64,000 nt of DNA from Streptomyces sp. NRRL S-340. GTDB taxonomy: Bacteria; Actinomycetota; Actinomycetes; Streptomycetales; Streptomycetaceae. A program made the translations under genes and the position numbers. The stretch is from the NCBI RefSeq assembly GCF_000720185.1, contig NZ_JOIY01000040.1, positions 8,618-72,617 of the forward strand, written 5' to 3'. The notes beneath the pieces are model-generated. The model saw only the letters and a program-made list of their open reading frames with translations. It was not told the DNA's origin and made no database searches. Within the stretch, counting starts at the first letter, position 1, and each line of letters starts with the position of its first letter. Positions 33,754 through 42,907 of this stretch are shown here, piece by piece.

Positions 33754-35001
33754 TCAGACGATGACCGTGTAGCCGGCCTCGCGCAGGGCCTGGCCGACCT
33801 CGGCGCAGTGCGCCTGGCCCTTGGTCTCCAGGTGCAGCTCCACCTCGGCCTCCGTGAGCCCGAGCCGCGGGTCGGTCCGTACGTGACTGACGTCCAGGAC
33901 GTTGGCGTCGACCGCCGACAGCACCCCGAGCAGGGTGGCCAGGGCGCCGGGCCGGTCCGTCAGCCGCAGCGTGACGGCCAGGTAGCGGCCCTGCGCCGCC
34001 ATCCCGTGCCGCAGGACCCGCTGGAGCAGCACGGGATCGACGTTGCCGCCGGAGAGCACCGCCACGACCGGCCCCTCGAAGGCCTCCTCGGCGCCCTCGC
34101 CCCCCTCGGCGCAGAGCAGCGCCGCCACCGGGCTGGCCCCGGCCGGCTCCACCACCAGCTTGGCCCGCTCCAGCAGGAGCAGCAGGGCCGCGGACAGCTG
34201 GTCCTCGCCGACCGTGCGCACCTCGTCCACCAGTTCGGAGACGATGCCGAACGGCACGTCGCCCGGCCGCCCGACCCTGATGCCGTCGGCCATCGTCGCC
34301 GGGCTGCCGATCGCCACCGGCCGTCCCGCCGCCAGCGAGGGCGGGTAAGCCGCCGAGCCCGCCGCCTGCACCCCGATGATCCGCACGTCCGGCCGCAGCG
34401 CCTTCACCGCGACCGCGATCCCGGCCGCGAGCCCGCCGCCGCCGACACCGACGACGATCGTGCGCACCTGCGGGCACTGCTCCAGGATCTCCAGCCCGAC
34501 GGTGCCCTGCCCCGCGATGACGTCCGGGTGGTCGAAGGGGTGGATGAAGACCGCGCCGGTCTCGGCGGCGTACTCCTGCGCGGCGGCCAGCGTCTCGTCG
34601 ACCACCTGGCCGTGCAGGCGCACCTCGGCGCCGTAGCCCCGGGTGGCGCTGATCTTCGGCAGCGGGGCGCCCTTGGGCATGAACACCGTGGCGTGCACCC
34701 CGAGCAGCTGCGAGGCCAGGGCGACGCCCTGCGCGTGGTTGCCCGCGCTCGCGGCCACCACTCCCGCGGCGCGCTCCTCCGGCAGCAGGCCGGCGATCCG
34801 CACGTAGGCGCCGCGCAGCTTGAAGGAGCCCGTGCGCTGGAGGTTCTCGCACTTGAGGAGGACCGGCGCGCCCGCGAGTTCGGACAGGTGCCTGCTGCTC
34901 TCCATGGCGGTCACCCGCGCCACGCCCGAGAGCATCTTCTGGGCGCCGCGCACATCGTCCAGCGTGACGGGCGGGAAGGACTCAGCCGTGCCGTAGCTCA
35001 T
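33754..35001 (-). CDS. ilvA: threonine ammonia-lyase (threonine deaminase)
   Basis: 415 residues, fold-type II PLP enzyme converting threonine to 2-oxobutanoate for isoleucine synthesis or threonine breakdown. PLP lysine is in RTGSFKLRGAY; the glycine loop reads VGVGGGGLAAGI. A single C-terminal ACT-like domain (YLAVTLRLTDRPGALATLLGVL) suggests the short IlvA/TdcB-like type with one regulatory domain. ATG at 35001 has only a weak ribosome site; a GTG seven codons upstream is the alternative. Divergent from the MarR gene. Confidence 0.92.
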   Translation of the reverse strand: MSYGTAESFPPVTLDDVRGAQKMLSGVARVTAMESSRHLSELAGAPVLLKCENLQRTGSFKLRGAYVRIAGLLPEERAAGVVAASAGNHAQGVALASQLLGVHATVFMPKGAPLPKISATRGYGAEVRLHGQVVDETLAAAQEYAAETGAVFIHPFDHPDVIAGQGTVGLEILEQCPQVRTIVVGVGGGGLAAGIAVAVKALRPDVRIIGVQAAGSAAYPPSLAAGRPVAIGSPATMADGIRVGRPGDVPFGIVSELVDEVRTVGEDQLSAALLLLLERAKLVVEPAGASPVAALLCAEGGEGAEEAFEGPVVAVLSGGNVDPVLLQRVLRHGMAAQGRYLAVTLRLTDRPGALATLLGVLSAVDANVLDVSHVRTDPRLGLTEAEVELHLETKGQAHCAEVGQALREAGYTVIV

Positions 35002-35145
35002 GATGGAAGTCTCGCAGTTCACGGCCGCGGCGGGTCGCCCGTGACCAACCCGCGAGACCGGTTCGCGCAGCGCCGGTACGCCCCGCCGTCCGGCCGCGTA
35101 CCCTGTCCCCCAACCCAGCAGCCCGTCAGAAGTGAGCCTCCGGCC

Positions 35146-35670
35146 ATGCCCACAACACCTGAAATGTCGATGGACATGACGAGCGTCGGTGACACCGGTC
35201 TCCTCGAAACCCTCCAGCACGAGGTGGCGCTGTTCGCCCGCCGTGCGGAACAGACCCGGCTCGGCGGGGTGGGGCAGGTCCGCAACTCCATGGACCGCGC
35301 CGCCTACCTGCTGCTCAACCGCCTCGACAAGGAAGGCCCGATGGGCGTCAAGGCGCTCGCCGCGAGCATGGGCATCGACTCCTCCACGGTCACCCGCCAG
35401 GTGGCGCCGCTGGTGGACACCGGGCTCGTGAAGCGGACCTCGCACCCCGAGGACGGGCGGGCGGTGGTGCTCCAGCTCTCCCCGCGCGGGCTGACGCGGC
35501 TGGAGGAGGTCCGCACCTCCAGGCGCCGGCTGATGGCCGAGCTGACCGAGGACTGGACGCCCGAGGAGCGCGCGGCCTTCTGCTCCCTGCTGACGCGGTT
35601 CAACCACGCGCTCTCCGGCCGCCAGTCGCCGCAGGGCGGCGCGGCGCGGGAGGCGGGACCGGCGTCCTGA
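35146..35670 (+). CDS. MarR-family transcriptional regulator
   Basis: 174 residues. Winged helix: VKALAASMGIDSSTVTRQVAPLVDTGLVKRTSHPEDGRAVVLQLSPRG, flanked by dimerisation helices. Divergent from ilvA with only 144 nt between them, so it may regulate ilvA or itself. No ligand can be inferred. A second ATG at 35164 is an alternative start. Confidence 0.88.
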   Translation: MPTTPEMSMDMTSVGDTGLLETLQHEVALFARRAEQTRLGGVGQVRNSMDRAAYLLLNRLDKEGPMGVKALAASMGIDSSTVTRQVAPLVDTGLVKRTSHPEDGRAVVLQLSPRGLTRLEEVRTSRRRLMAELTEDWTPEERAAFCSLLTRFNHALSGRQSPQGGAAREAGPAS

Positions 35671-35867
35671 CCGCCGCCCGGGTGCGCGCCGGGGCCCGGG
35701 CACGCTCGTGCGGGGCCGCCCCGGCGCCACATGCCGTCCGCACGGCTCTTGACCGACGGGCCGCCCCTGGCCTGATATGAGACCCGGGGGGTTCGGTCGC
35801 ACCGGTTTCTCGCGTCCCGTCACGGCCGTGGTCCCCCTTCCCACGACGGCCGTCGGCAGGAGGCGCG

Positions 35868-36371
35868 GTGCGAGAGCGGCAGGCGTCCCCCGGCGCGCGC
35901 CGGGCCCGGGAGTTCGAGGCGTTCGTCGCGGGCGCCGCCGGGCGGCTGCTGCACGCCGCCACCCTGCTCACCGCGGAGGCACCGCGGGACAACCCGCGCG
36001 CGCGGCGCCTGCTGACCCTGTCCCTCGCGCACACGTACGCGTGCTGGGACCGGCTGCGCGGCGAGGACCCCTACGAGCGTGCCCGGCAGTCGCTGGCGAC
36101 GCGGTTCGCCCGGGAGGCCTGGCACCGGCACGGCGTGCGGGGCCGCGGCCGTTCCGCGCCGCCCGGCGCCCTGGCCGCCCTCTCCGCCCAGGAACGCCTG
36201 GTCATCGTCCTGCGGCTGTACGAGGGCGTCGCCGAGGAGCAGGCCGCCGCTCTGCTCGGCCTGCCCACCGAACGGGTCCGCGTGATCTGCGACCGGGCGA
36301 TCGCCGCGCTCACGCACGCGCCCGCGCGCGCCGCTCCCGCCGTACGCGGCCCGAAGGTGGCCCCGTCGTAG
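35868..36371 (+). CDS. sigma-factor-like protein with degenerate region 2
   Basis: 167 residues. The C-terminal half is a good sigma region 4 (LSAQERLVIVLRLYEGVAEEQAAALLGLPTERVRVICDRAIAAL). The N-terminal half aligns only loosely with region 2 (ARRLLTLSLAHTYACWDRLRGEDPYERAR). It may be a SigE-family sigma factor or an inactive relative. GTG at 35868 follows AGGAGG. It precedes a small membrane-protein gene, the same arrangement as at 7008-8959. Confidence 0.75.
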   Translation: MRERQASPGARRAREFEAFVAGAAGRLLHAATLLTAEAPRDNPRARRLLTLSLAHTYACWDRLRGEDPYERARQSLATRFAREAWHRHGVRGRGRSAPPGALAALSAQERLVIVLRLYEGVAEEQAAALLGLPTERVRVICDRAIAALTHAPARAAPAVRGPKVAPS

Positions 36372-36479
36372 CCGGGGCGGTCCGCCCGTCCCCGCCGGGC
36401 GCACGGGACGGGACACCGAGAGCGAACACGTGCGCGAGCGCAGGCGAGCCGTGACCAGCACCGGAGGACGACGGGGGGC

Positions 36480-36731
36480 GTGGTGAACAGAGTGGAGCGT
36501 GAGGCGGCCGTACGGCGGATCCTGGAGCAGACACCGCCCCAGGTGCCCGCCGGGCTGTACGACGCCGCCGTACGCCGCGGCGCCCGCATGCTGCGCCGCC
36601 GTACGCTCGCCCGCCGCGCCCTGTGGCTGCTGCTGTGCGCCGCGGCCGTCGCCTTCACCGTGTGGGCGCTGACGGTACGCCCCTGGGCGGAGCCGCCTTC
36701 GCAGACGACCCCGCCGGTGACGGACTGGTGA
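36480..36731 (+). CDS. small single-pass membrane protein, sigma-linked
   Basis: 83 residues. A basic cytoplasmic N-terminus (EREAAVRRILEQTPPQVPAGLYDAAVRRGARML) is followed by a transmembrane helix (ALWLLLCAAAVAFTVWALTV) and a short outer tail. GTG at 36480 or 36483, with GGAGG at 36463-36467. Position and topology suggest a partner of the sigma-like protein 108 nt upstream, but there is no recognised anti-sigma fold. Confidence 0.65.
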   Translation: MVNRVEREAAVRRILEQTPPQVPAGLYDAAVRRGARMLRRRTLARRALWLLLCAAAVAFTVWALTVRPWAEPPSQTTPPVTDW

Positions 36732-36837
36732 AACGGGCCACCGGGCCACCGGGCTTCCGGCGACCGGACCCCGGGACTCCTGTTCGCGCCGGCCGCCCGG
36801 CCGGTGGCCGGTGGCCGGCGAACAGCGGCCCGGTGTA

Positions 36838-37992
36838 CTAGCCGAGGGCCTGCTGCAGGTCCTCCAGCAGGTCGTCGACGTTCTCGATGCCGACGGAGAG
36901 GCGGACCAGGTCCGCGGGGACCTCCAGGGCGGAGCCCGCGGCGGACGCGTGGGTCATGCGCCCCGGGTGCTCGATCAGGGACTCGACGCCGCCGAGGGAC
37001 TCACCGAGGGTGAACACCTTGGCCCGGTTGCAGACCTCCACGGCCGCCTCCTCCCCGCCGTCGACCCGGAAGGAGACCATGCCGCCGAACGCCTTCATCT
37101 GCTTCGCGGCGACCTCGTGACCGGGGTGGTCGGGCAGCCCCGGGTACAGGACGCGCGTCACGCGCCGGTGCCGGGACAGCATGTCGGCGACCTTGGTGGC
37201 GTTCTCGCTGTGCCGGTCCATGCGCACCGCGAGGGTCTTGGTGCCGCGCAGCACCAGCCAGGAGTCGAAGGGGCCGGCGACGGCGCCCATGGCGTTCTGG
37301 TGGTACGCCAGTTCGTCACCGAGTCCGGCGTCGCTCACGATCAGCGCGCCGCCGACGACGTCCGAGTGGCCGCCCATGTACTTGGTCAGCGAGTGCACGA
37401 CCACGTCGGCGCCCAGCGCGAGCGGCTGCTGCAGGTACGGCGTCGCGAAGGTGTTGTCCACGACGAGCTTCGCACCGGCGTCCCGGGCGACCTGGGCGAG
37501 GGCGGCGATGTCGGTGACGCCGAGCAGCGGGTTGGAGGGGGTCTCCACCCACACCGCCTTGGTCCGCTCGGTGATCGCGGCCCGTACGGCGGCCGGGTCG
37601 CTGGTGTCGGCCACCGACCACTCCACGCCCCAGCGGGAGACGACCTTGGCGAACAGGCGGAACGTGCCGCCGTAGGCGTCGTTCGGGATCACCACGTGGT
37701 CGCCGGGGGCGAGCAGCGTCCGCAGCAGGCAGTCCTCGGCCGCCAGTCCGGACGCGAACGCGAGGCCCCGGCGGCCGCCCTCCAGGGCGGCGAGGTTCTC
37801 CTCGAGGGCGGTCCTGGTCGGGTTGGCGCTGCGGCTGTACTCGTAACCGCCGCGCAGACCGCCCACGCCGTCCTGCTTGTAGGTCGAGACCTGGTAGATC
37901 GGCGGGACGACCGCGCCGGTGAGGGGATCGGCGGTGTTGCCCGCGTGGATCGCGAGGGTCTCGAAGTGCTGACTGATGTGCTCGTCGCTCAT
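36838..37992 (-). CDS. metB: cystathionine gamma-synthase/lyase
   Basis: 384 residues of the Cys/Met metabolism PLP family. YQVSTYKQDGVGGLRGGYEYSRSANPTR opens the catalytic domain, the PLP Lys is in HSLTKYMGGHSDVVGG, and FTLGESLGGVESLIEHP is the C-terminal signature. It catalyses gamma-replacement (cystathionine from O-succinyl/acetylhomoserine and Cys) or gamma-elimination; the two are not separable from sequence alone. ATG at 37992 lacks a ribosome site but has TACCCT 6-7 nt upstream, so it is probably leaderless. The longer reading frame upstream is not supported. Confidence 0.88.
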   Translation of the reverse strand: MSDEHISQHFETLAIHAGNTADPLTGAVVPPIYQVSTYKQDGVGGLRGGYEYSRSANPTRTALEENLAALEGGRRGLAFASGLAAEDCLLRTLLAPGDHVVIPNDAYGGTFRLFAKVVSRWGVEWSVADTSDPAAVRAAITERTKAVWVETPSNPLLGVTDIAALAQVARDAGAKLVVDNTFATPYLQQPLALGADVVVHSLTKYMGGHSDVVGGALIVSDAGLGDELAYHQNAMGAVAGPFDSWLVLRGTKTLAVRMDRHSENATKVADMLSRHRRVTRVLYPGLPDHPGHEVAAKQMKAFGGMVSFRVDGGEEAAVEVCNRAKVFTLGESLGGVESLIEHPGRMTHASAAGSALEVPADLVRLSVGIENVDDLLEDLQQALG

Positions 37993-38116
37993 GGGCCCGA
38001 GGGTAGTGCTCCCGGGGCCCCGGCGCGGGGCGCCGGGCACGGCGGGCGCCGCGGGGTTTTCCACAGGCCGGGGCGCAGGTTGGCCAATTGACGGCGCGGT
38101 CTGGTTCGCTTGAGGC

Positions 38117-39235
38117 ATGGAGATTCTCTGGGTGCTGACGGCGCTGGTCCTGCTGAGCTTCGTGCTGCTCCCGTTCCTGCGGCGCAGGCGGGGCGTCATC
38201 GAGCAGGTCCCGCCGGGGCACCCGGACGCGGCGGACCCGGCGGACTACGGGTTCGCACCGCAGGAGGAGCTGGACGTCCGCATGCCCGGTCCCGACCAGG
38301 ACCTGCTGGACGTGCTGGACCTGGTGCAGCGCACCCAGGACCACCACGCCGCCTCCCAGCTGCTGGCGGGCACCGAGGCGGAGGGCGAGCTGCGCTGGCA
38401 GCGCGTCCAGGCCTTCGCCGGTGCCGCGGCGCTGGAACTCCAGCAGCGCCCGGGCGGCGTCAGCGAGACGCCCGGCGGGCAGTGGCTGCGGGTGTGGCGG
38501 GCGGAGTCCCCCAAGGACGCGGGCGGCGCGGCGGTGCACGCCGAGTTCCTGGTGCAGCAGGCGTGGCGGACGTCGACGCCGGGGACGGACGAGTTCCGGA
38601 TCATCATGGAGGAGGCCCGCGTCTCGTGCGGCGAGGCCGCGCTGCTGGCCCCGGGCGATCCGGTCCCCTACATCATCGAGCTGTCGGTGGCGCGCGGACT
38701 CTCCTACTCCCGGCCGGAGTTCGAGCAGCTCTGGCTGAAGATCCTCGACCGCGCCCCGGCCCACATGGGCGCCCACCTGGCCGCGCTGCACTACTGGTGC
38801 GAGAAGTGGCACGGCTCGCGGCAGCTGGCGATGGAGTTCGCCCAGGCCGCCGCGGCCCGCGCGCCGCGCGGCTCGCTGCTCGCCGCCATGCCGCTGTTCG
38901 CGGTCTTCGAGCACCTCCCCGAGGTGAACCTGGTCCGCGGCTTCTACCAGAGCGAGGTCGTCACCAAGGCGGTCCACGGCGCCCTGCACGCCATCCACTC
39001 GGCCCGCCCCGGCGACCCGATGGCAGCGCACGTGCGCCACCTGCTCATCTTCTTCCTGGTCCGCTCCGAACGCTGGGCGGAGGCCATGCACCAGCTCGTA
39101 CACGTCGACGGCCACGTCGGCGCCCTGCCCTGGACCCTGTCCGAGGACCCGGCGGCGGAGTTCGCCGTCTACCGCGCCCTGGCGGTGGCCGGCTACGAGG
39201 CCAACGGCGGCAACCCGGCGACCCTGCCGCACTGA
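38117..39235 (+). CDS. conserved hypothetical protein, N-terminal anchor, helical repeats
   Basis: 372 residues. One N-terminal transmembrane helix (LWVLTALVLLSFVLLPFL) is followed by a basic stop-transfer stretch. The rest is a soluble, probably cytoplasmic domain with TPR-like helices (AAMPLFAVFEHLPEVNLVRGFYQSE, HVRHLLIFFLVRSERWAEAMHQL). No catalytic motif. This streptomycete protein is a frequent neighbour of metB. Divergent from metB with 124 nt between them. Confidence 0.72.
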   Translation: MEILWVLTALVLLSFVLLPFLRRRRGVIEQVPPGHPDAADPADYGFAPQEELDVRMPGPDQDLLDVLDLVQRTQDHHAASQLLAGTEAEGELRWQRVQAFAGAAALELQQRPGGVSETPGGQWLRVWRAESPKDAGGAAVHAEFLVQQAWRTSTPGTDEFRIIMEEARVSCGEAALLAPGDPVPYIIELSVARGLSYSRPEFEQLWLKILDRAPAHMGAHLAALHYWCEKWHGSRQLAMEFAQAAAARAPRGSLLAAMPLFAVFEHLPEVNLVRGFYQSEVVTKAVHGALHAIHSARPGDPMAAHVRHLLIFFLVRSERWAEAMHQLVHVDGHVGALPWTLSEDPAAEFAVYRALAVAGYEANGGNPATLPH

Positions 39236-39242
39236 CGCGCGC

Positions 39243-39277
39243 CCGCCCGGTCCCCGCGTGCGCGTGGGGCCGGGCGG
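39243..39277. terminator. bidirectional terminator
   Basis: 8-bp plus 4-bp stem with a single-base bulge between two convergent genes. GC-rich, no T run. Confidence 0.55.
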
Positions 39278-39288
39278 CGCCGGGTGTC

Positions 39289-40329
39289 TCAGATCGTCGC
39301 CGTGTCGATCACGAAGCGGTAGCGCACGTCGCTGGCCAGCACCCGCTCGTACGCCTCGTTGATCTCCTGCGCCCCGATCAGTTCGATCTCGGCGCCCAGG
39401 CCGTGCGCGGCGCAGAAGTCCAGCATCTCCTGGGTCTCGGCGATGCCGCCGATGCTGGAGCTGCTCAGGCTGCGCCGGCCGCCGGCGACGGCGGAGAGCG
39501 GGATCTGCACGGGCTCCTCGGGCAGGCCGACGTTCACCAGCGCGCCGTCCGTGCGCAGCAGGGACAGGAAGGCGGGGAAGTCGAGCGGCGCCGAGACCGT
39601 GTTCAGGATCAGGTCGAAGGAGCCCTGGAGCTGCTCGAACGTCGCCGGGTCACTGGTGGCGTAGTAGTGGTCGGCGCCCATGCGCAGGCCGTCGTCCTGC
39701 TTGCGCAGGGACTGGGAAAGGACGGTCACCTCCGCGCCGAGCGCGTGGGCGATCTTGACGCCCATGTGACCGAGACCGCCGAAGCCCACCACGGCGACCT
39801 TCTTGCCGGGGCCGGTGTTCCAGTGCTTCAGCGGGGAGTACGTGGTGATGCCGGCGCACAGCAGCGGCGCGGCCACGTCCAGGGCCAGGCCGTCGGGGAT
39901 GCGGACGACGTAGTTCTCGTCGACCACGATCTTCTCGGAGTAGCCGCCGTAGGTCGGCTCGCCGTCCTTGCCCACGGCGTTGTACGTCCAGGTCGGGCGG
40001 CGGACGCAGTACTGCTCCAGGCCTGCGGCGCAGTTGTCGCACTCGCGGCAGGAGTCGACCATGCAGCCGACGCCCACGCGGTCGCCGACCGCGTACCGGG
40101 TGACGCCGGGACCGACCTCGGAGACGACGCCCGCGATCTCGTGGCCGGGGACCATCGGGAAGATCGCCTGGCCCCAGCCTTCGCGGGCCTGGTGGATGTC
40201 CGAGTGGCAGATGCCGGCGAACTTGATGTCGATCAGCACATCGAACTCGCCGACTGCCCGGCGTTCGATGGTGGTGCGCTCCAGCGGCGCCTTCGCTGCG
40301 GGGGCGGCGTATGCGGCGACAGTGGTCAT
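39289..40329 (-). CDS. Zn-dependent NAD(P) alcohol dehydrogenase, CAD-like
   Basis: 346 residues, medium-chain dehydrogenase. Catalytic Zn site: Cys in GICHSD, HE in PGHEIAG. The structural Zn site is Cys-rich, [16 protein letters not shown], and the Rossmann motif is [10 protein letters not shown]. It most resembles the cinnamyl-alcohol/YahK-type aldehyde reductases, so it probably reduces aldehydes with NADPH. ATG at 40329 follows AGGAG. The divergent XRE regulator (40499) is its likely controller. Confidence 0.9.
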   Translation of the reverse strand: MTTVAAYAAPAAKAPLERTTIERRAVGEFDVLIDIKFAGICHSDIHQAREGWGQAIFPMVPGHEIAGVVSEVGPGVTRYAVGDRVGVGCMVDSCRECDNCAAGLEQYCVRRPTWTYNAVGKDGEPTYGGYSEKIVVDENYVVRIPDGLALDVAAPLLCAGITTYSPLKHWNTGPGKKVAVVGFGGLGHMGVKIAHALGAEVTVLSQSLRKQDDGLRMGADHYYATSDPATFEQLQGSFDLILNTVSAPLDFPAFLSLLRTDGALVNVGLPEEPVQIPLSAVAGGRRSLSSSSIGGIAETQEMLDFCAAHGLGAEIELIGAQEINEAYERVLASDVRYRFVIDTATI

Positions 40330-40498
40330 GCCGAGGGGTCTCCTAGCGGTTGGCGTGCCCGGCTGCCTTCCGGCCGGGCACGTCGTACAGCGTGCCTGCT
40401 GGCGGGCCGTCCGCCCAGACCACGGTTCTGCGTACGTCCGCTGTGCCTACCACTGGCGGGGGCAGGATGCGGTGCGTAGGACCAGGGATACTGGACGT

Positions 40499-41506
40499 AT
40501 GGACGAAAAGCCCGAAACGGCCGCGACGGAAGGCGGTGCGCGGACCGGCGCGCGCGCCGGAGCCGGCGTGGAGACCGGGGCGCACGCCGGGGCCGGCGCG
40601 GAGACCGGGGCGCACGCCGGGGCCGGTGCGGGGCTGGAGCGGCGTGCCGAGCTGAGCGAGTTCCTGCGCACGCGCCGGGCCCGGCTCCAGCCGGAGGACG
40701 TGGGCCTGCCGCACTACGGGCGCCACCGCCGGGTGCCCGGTCTGCGCCGCGAGGAGCTGGCCCAGCTGGCCGGCGTCTCGGTGGCGTACTACACCCGCCT
40801 GGAACAGGGCAACGGCCGCAACGTCTCCGCGGAGGTGCTGGACTCCATCGCCCGCGCGCTGCGCCTGACCGATGCCGAGCACGCCCACCTGACCCATCTG
40901 GCCAAGCCCAAGCACAAGAAGAAGCAGACGGCGCCGACGCAGCAGGTGCGCTCCTCGCTGCGGCAGCTGCTCGACACGATGGACACCGTCCCGGCGTACG
41001 TGGTGGGGCGGCGCTCGGAGCTGCTGGCCTGGAACCCGATGGCGGCGGCCGTCTTCGGCGACTGGTCCCAGCTGCCCGCCACCGAGCGGAACTGGGCCCG
41101 CATGGTCTTCCTGGACCCGCACACCCGGGACCTCTACGTCGACTGGGAGCAGAAGGCGATCGACATCGTGTGCGCGCTGCACATGGAGGCCGGCTGCTAT
41201 CCGGACGACCCGCGGCTGTCGGCCCTCGTCGGTGAACTGTCCGTCAAGAGCGAGGACTTCCGCCGTCTGTGGGCCACCCACGACGTCAAGGAGAAGAGCC
41301 ACGGCGTCAAGCGCCTGCGCCACCCCCTGGTCGGTGAGCTGGCGCTGCGCTACGAGACCTTCAAACTGGCCGACGACGCCGAGCAGTCGCTGGTGGCCTA
41401 CCACGCCGAGCCCGGCTCCCCGTCCGCGGAGTCGCTGCGCCTGCTGGCCAGTTGGGGTGCGGACGCGACCCGGTCGGGGAGCGGGAGCCCGGCGCCCTCG
41501 GCGTGA
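40499..41506 (+). CDS. XRE/MmyB-type transcriptional regulator
   Basis: 335 residues. The N-terminus has three 10-residue repeats (ETGAHAGAGA type), then the helix-turn-helix GLRREELAQLAGVSVAYYTRLEQG and the MmyB ligand-binding domain (VPAYVVGRRSELLAWNPMAAAVFGDW), which binds fatty-acid-like ligands in relatives. ATG at 40499 is 6 nt after GATACT, so the mRNA is probably leaderless. It is divergent from the alcohol dehydrogenase gene (169 nt gap), a common regulator/target arrangement for this family. Confidence 0.9.
   Translation: MDEKPETAATEGGARTGARAGAGVETGAHAGAGAETGAHAGAGAGLERRAELSEFLRTRRARLQPEDVGLPHYGRHRRVPGLRREELAQLAGVSVAYYTRLEQGNGRNVSAEVLDSIARALRLTDAEHAHLTHLAKPKHKKKQTAPTQQVRSSLRQLLDTMDTVPAYVVGRRSELLAWNPMAAAVFGDWSQLPATERNWARMVFLDPHTRDLYVDWEQKAIDIVCALHMEAGCYPDDPRLSALVGELSVKSEDFRRLWATHDVKEKSHGVKRLRHPLVGELALRYETFKLADDAEQSLVAYHAEPGSPSAESLRLLASWGADATRSGSGSPAPSA
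40541..40630. repeat. three 30-bp in-frame tandem repeats
   Basis: Units at 40541-40570, 40571-40600 and 40601-40630; the last two differ at one base. They encode 10-residue Gly/Ala repeats at the regulator's N-terminus. Confidence 0.85.
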
Positions 41507-41609
41507 CGCCGGGCGGATGGACCGGGCGGGCCGGCGGACGGGCGGATCGGGCGGACGGCCGGGACGGAGACCGGCCCGGCCCCGCCCCGGCTTCCTCCGG
41601 CCGCGAAAA

Positions 41610-41642
41610 CACCGGTGCCGCCCTCGCGGGGCGGCACCGGTG
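41610..41642. terminator. bidirectional terminator between regulator and L,D-transpeptidase
   Basis: 14-bp stem (41610-41623 with 41629-41642), loop TCGCG. In the leftward direction it is followed by GTTTTCG, giving an intrinsic terminator for the L,D-transpeptidase. Confidence 0.85.
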
Positions 41643-41659
41643 GGGCAACTGAGGGTGGG

Positions 41660-42907
41660 TCAGGCGGCCGAGCCGGCCTTCCACTGGGACCAGCTCATGT
41701 TCCAGCCGTTGAGGCCGTTGTCCGGGGCGACCGTCTTGTCGCCGGTGTGCTGGACCACCACGACGTCACCGATCAGGGAGTGGTTGTAGAACCACGCGGC
41801 CGGCGTCTTCGTGTCCTTGGCGCCCTTCGTGTCCTGCAGGCCGACACAGCCGTGGCTGGTGTTGGCGTTGCCGAAGACGGACGGCGCGTTCCAGTAGGCG
41901 CCGTGGATGAAGGTGCCGGAGGTGGTCAGGCGCATGGCGTGCGGTACGTCCTTGATGTCGTACTCGCCCTTGCCGTCGGAGTCCGTGAAGCCGACCGACG
42001 CGCCGTTCATCCGGGTCTGGGTGAACTTCTCCGAGATCACCATCGCGCCCTCGTAGGTGGTGTGCTCGGGGGAGCCGGCGGAGATCGGGATGGTCTTGAC
42101 GGTCTTGCCGTCCTGCTTGACCTTCATCTGCTTGGTCTTCGCGTCGACGTAGGAGACCTGGTTGCGGCCGATGTGGAAGGTGACCGTCTTCTGCTGGACG
42201 CCGTAGACGCCCTGGGCGCCCTGCACACCGTCGAGGTCGAGCTTCAGCGTGACGGTGGAGCCCTCCTTCCAGTACTGCTCGGGGCGGAAGTCGAGGCGGT
42301 TGGCGCCGAACCAGTGGCCGACGACCTCCTGGCCGCTGGAGGAGGAGACGGTGATGTGCTTCTGCACCGCCGCCTTGTCGGTGATGGACTTGTCGAAGTT
42401 GATCGAGACGGGCATGCCCACGCCGACGGTGGTGCCGTTGTCCGGCGTGAAGGTGCCGATGAAGCTGTGCGCCGGGGCGACGGTGGTGAACGAGGCGTTC
42501 TCGTGGGCGGCGCGGCCCTTGGCGTCCGTGGCGGTGGCGGCGACCTTGTAGGTGGTGGAGCGGGCGAGCGGGCCGCTCGGCTTCCAGCTGGTCTTGTCCG
42601 CCGATATCCGGCCCTCGACGGCCTTGCCGTCGGCGGTCGTCATGGTGACGTCCGTCAGCGTGCCCTTGGTCACGGCGACCGCGGCCGAGTTGTTGATGGA
42701 CGCGTTGTCGGAGCCGTCCGCCGGTGTGATCTTGATCTGGGCCTCCGACGTCTGCTGGGCCGCGGCCTTGTCCGCCGTGGCCTGCGAGCTGTCGTCGCTG
42801 TTCCCGCCGGCCGCGTTGCTGCTGCCGGAGCAGGCCGAGAGCACCAGAACACCGCCGAGCAGAGCGGACGAGGCCATCATGGCCCTGCGCCGCTTGCTGT
42901 TCGTCAT
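41660..42907 (-). CDS. L,D-transpeptidase lipoprotein (YkuD) with Ig-like domains
   Basis: 415 residues. Lipoprotein signal with lipobox LVLSAC (Cys ~25), a Ser/Asn-rich linker, two immunoglobulin-like domains (~60-255) and a C-terminal YkuD domain with HGAYWNAPSVFGNANTSHGC; His and Cys in SHGC are the catalytic residues. It makes 3-3 cross-links in peptidoglycan on the outer membrane face, similar to mycobacterial LdtMt2. ATG at 42907 is used because GGAG lies 9 nt upstream. A sigma-E-like promoter (42971-42997) precedes it. Confidence 0.92.
   Translation of the reverse strand: MTNSKRRRAMMASSALLGGVLVLSACSGSSNAAGGNSDDSSQATADKAAAQQTSEAQIKITPADGSDNASINNSAAVAVTKGTLTDVTMTTADGKAVEGRISADKTSWKPSGPLARSTTYKVAATATDAKGRAAHENASFTTVAPAHSFIGTFTPDNGTTVGVGMPVSINFDKSITDKAAVQKHITVSSSSGQEVVGHWFGANRLDFRPEQYWKEGSTVTLKLDLDGVQGAQGVYGVQQKTVTFHIGRNQVSYVDAKTKQMKVKQDGKTVKTIPISAGSPEHTTYEGAMVISEKFTQTRMNGASVGFTDSDGKGEYDIKDVPHAMRLTTSGTFIHGAYWNAPSVFGNANTSHGCVGLQDTKGAKDTKTPAAWFYNHSLIGDVVVVQHTGDKTVAPDNGLNGWNMSWSQWKAGSAA

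Noticed and set aside
33754..35844. 696-residue form of threonine deaminase
   Set aside because: The first 281 codons are antisense to the MarR gene; the conserved start is near 35001.
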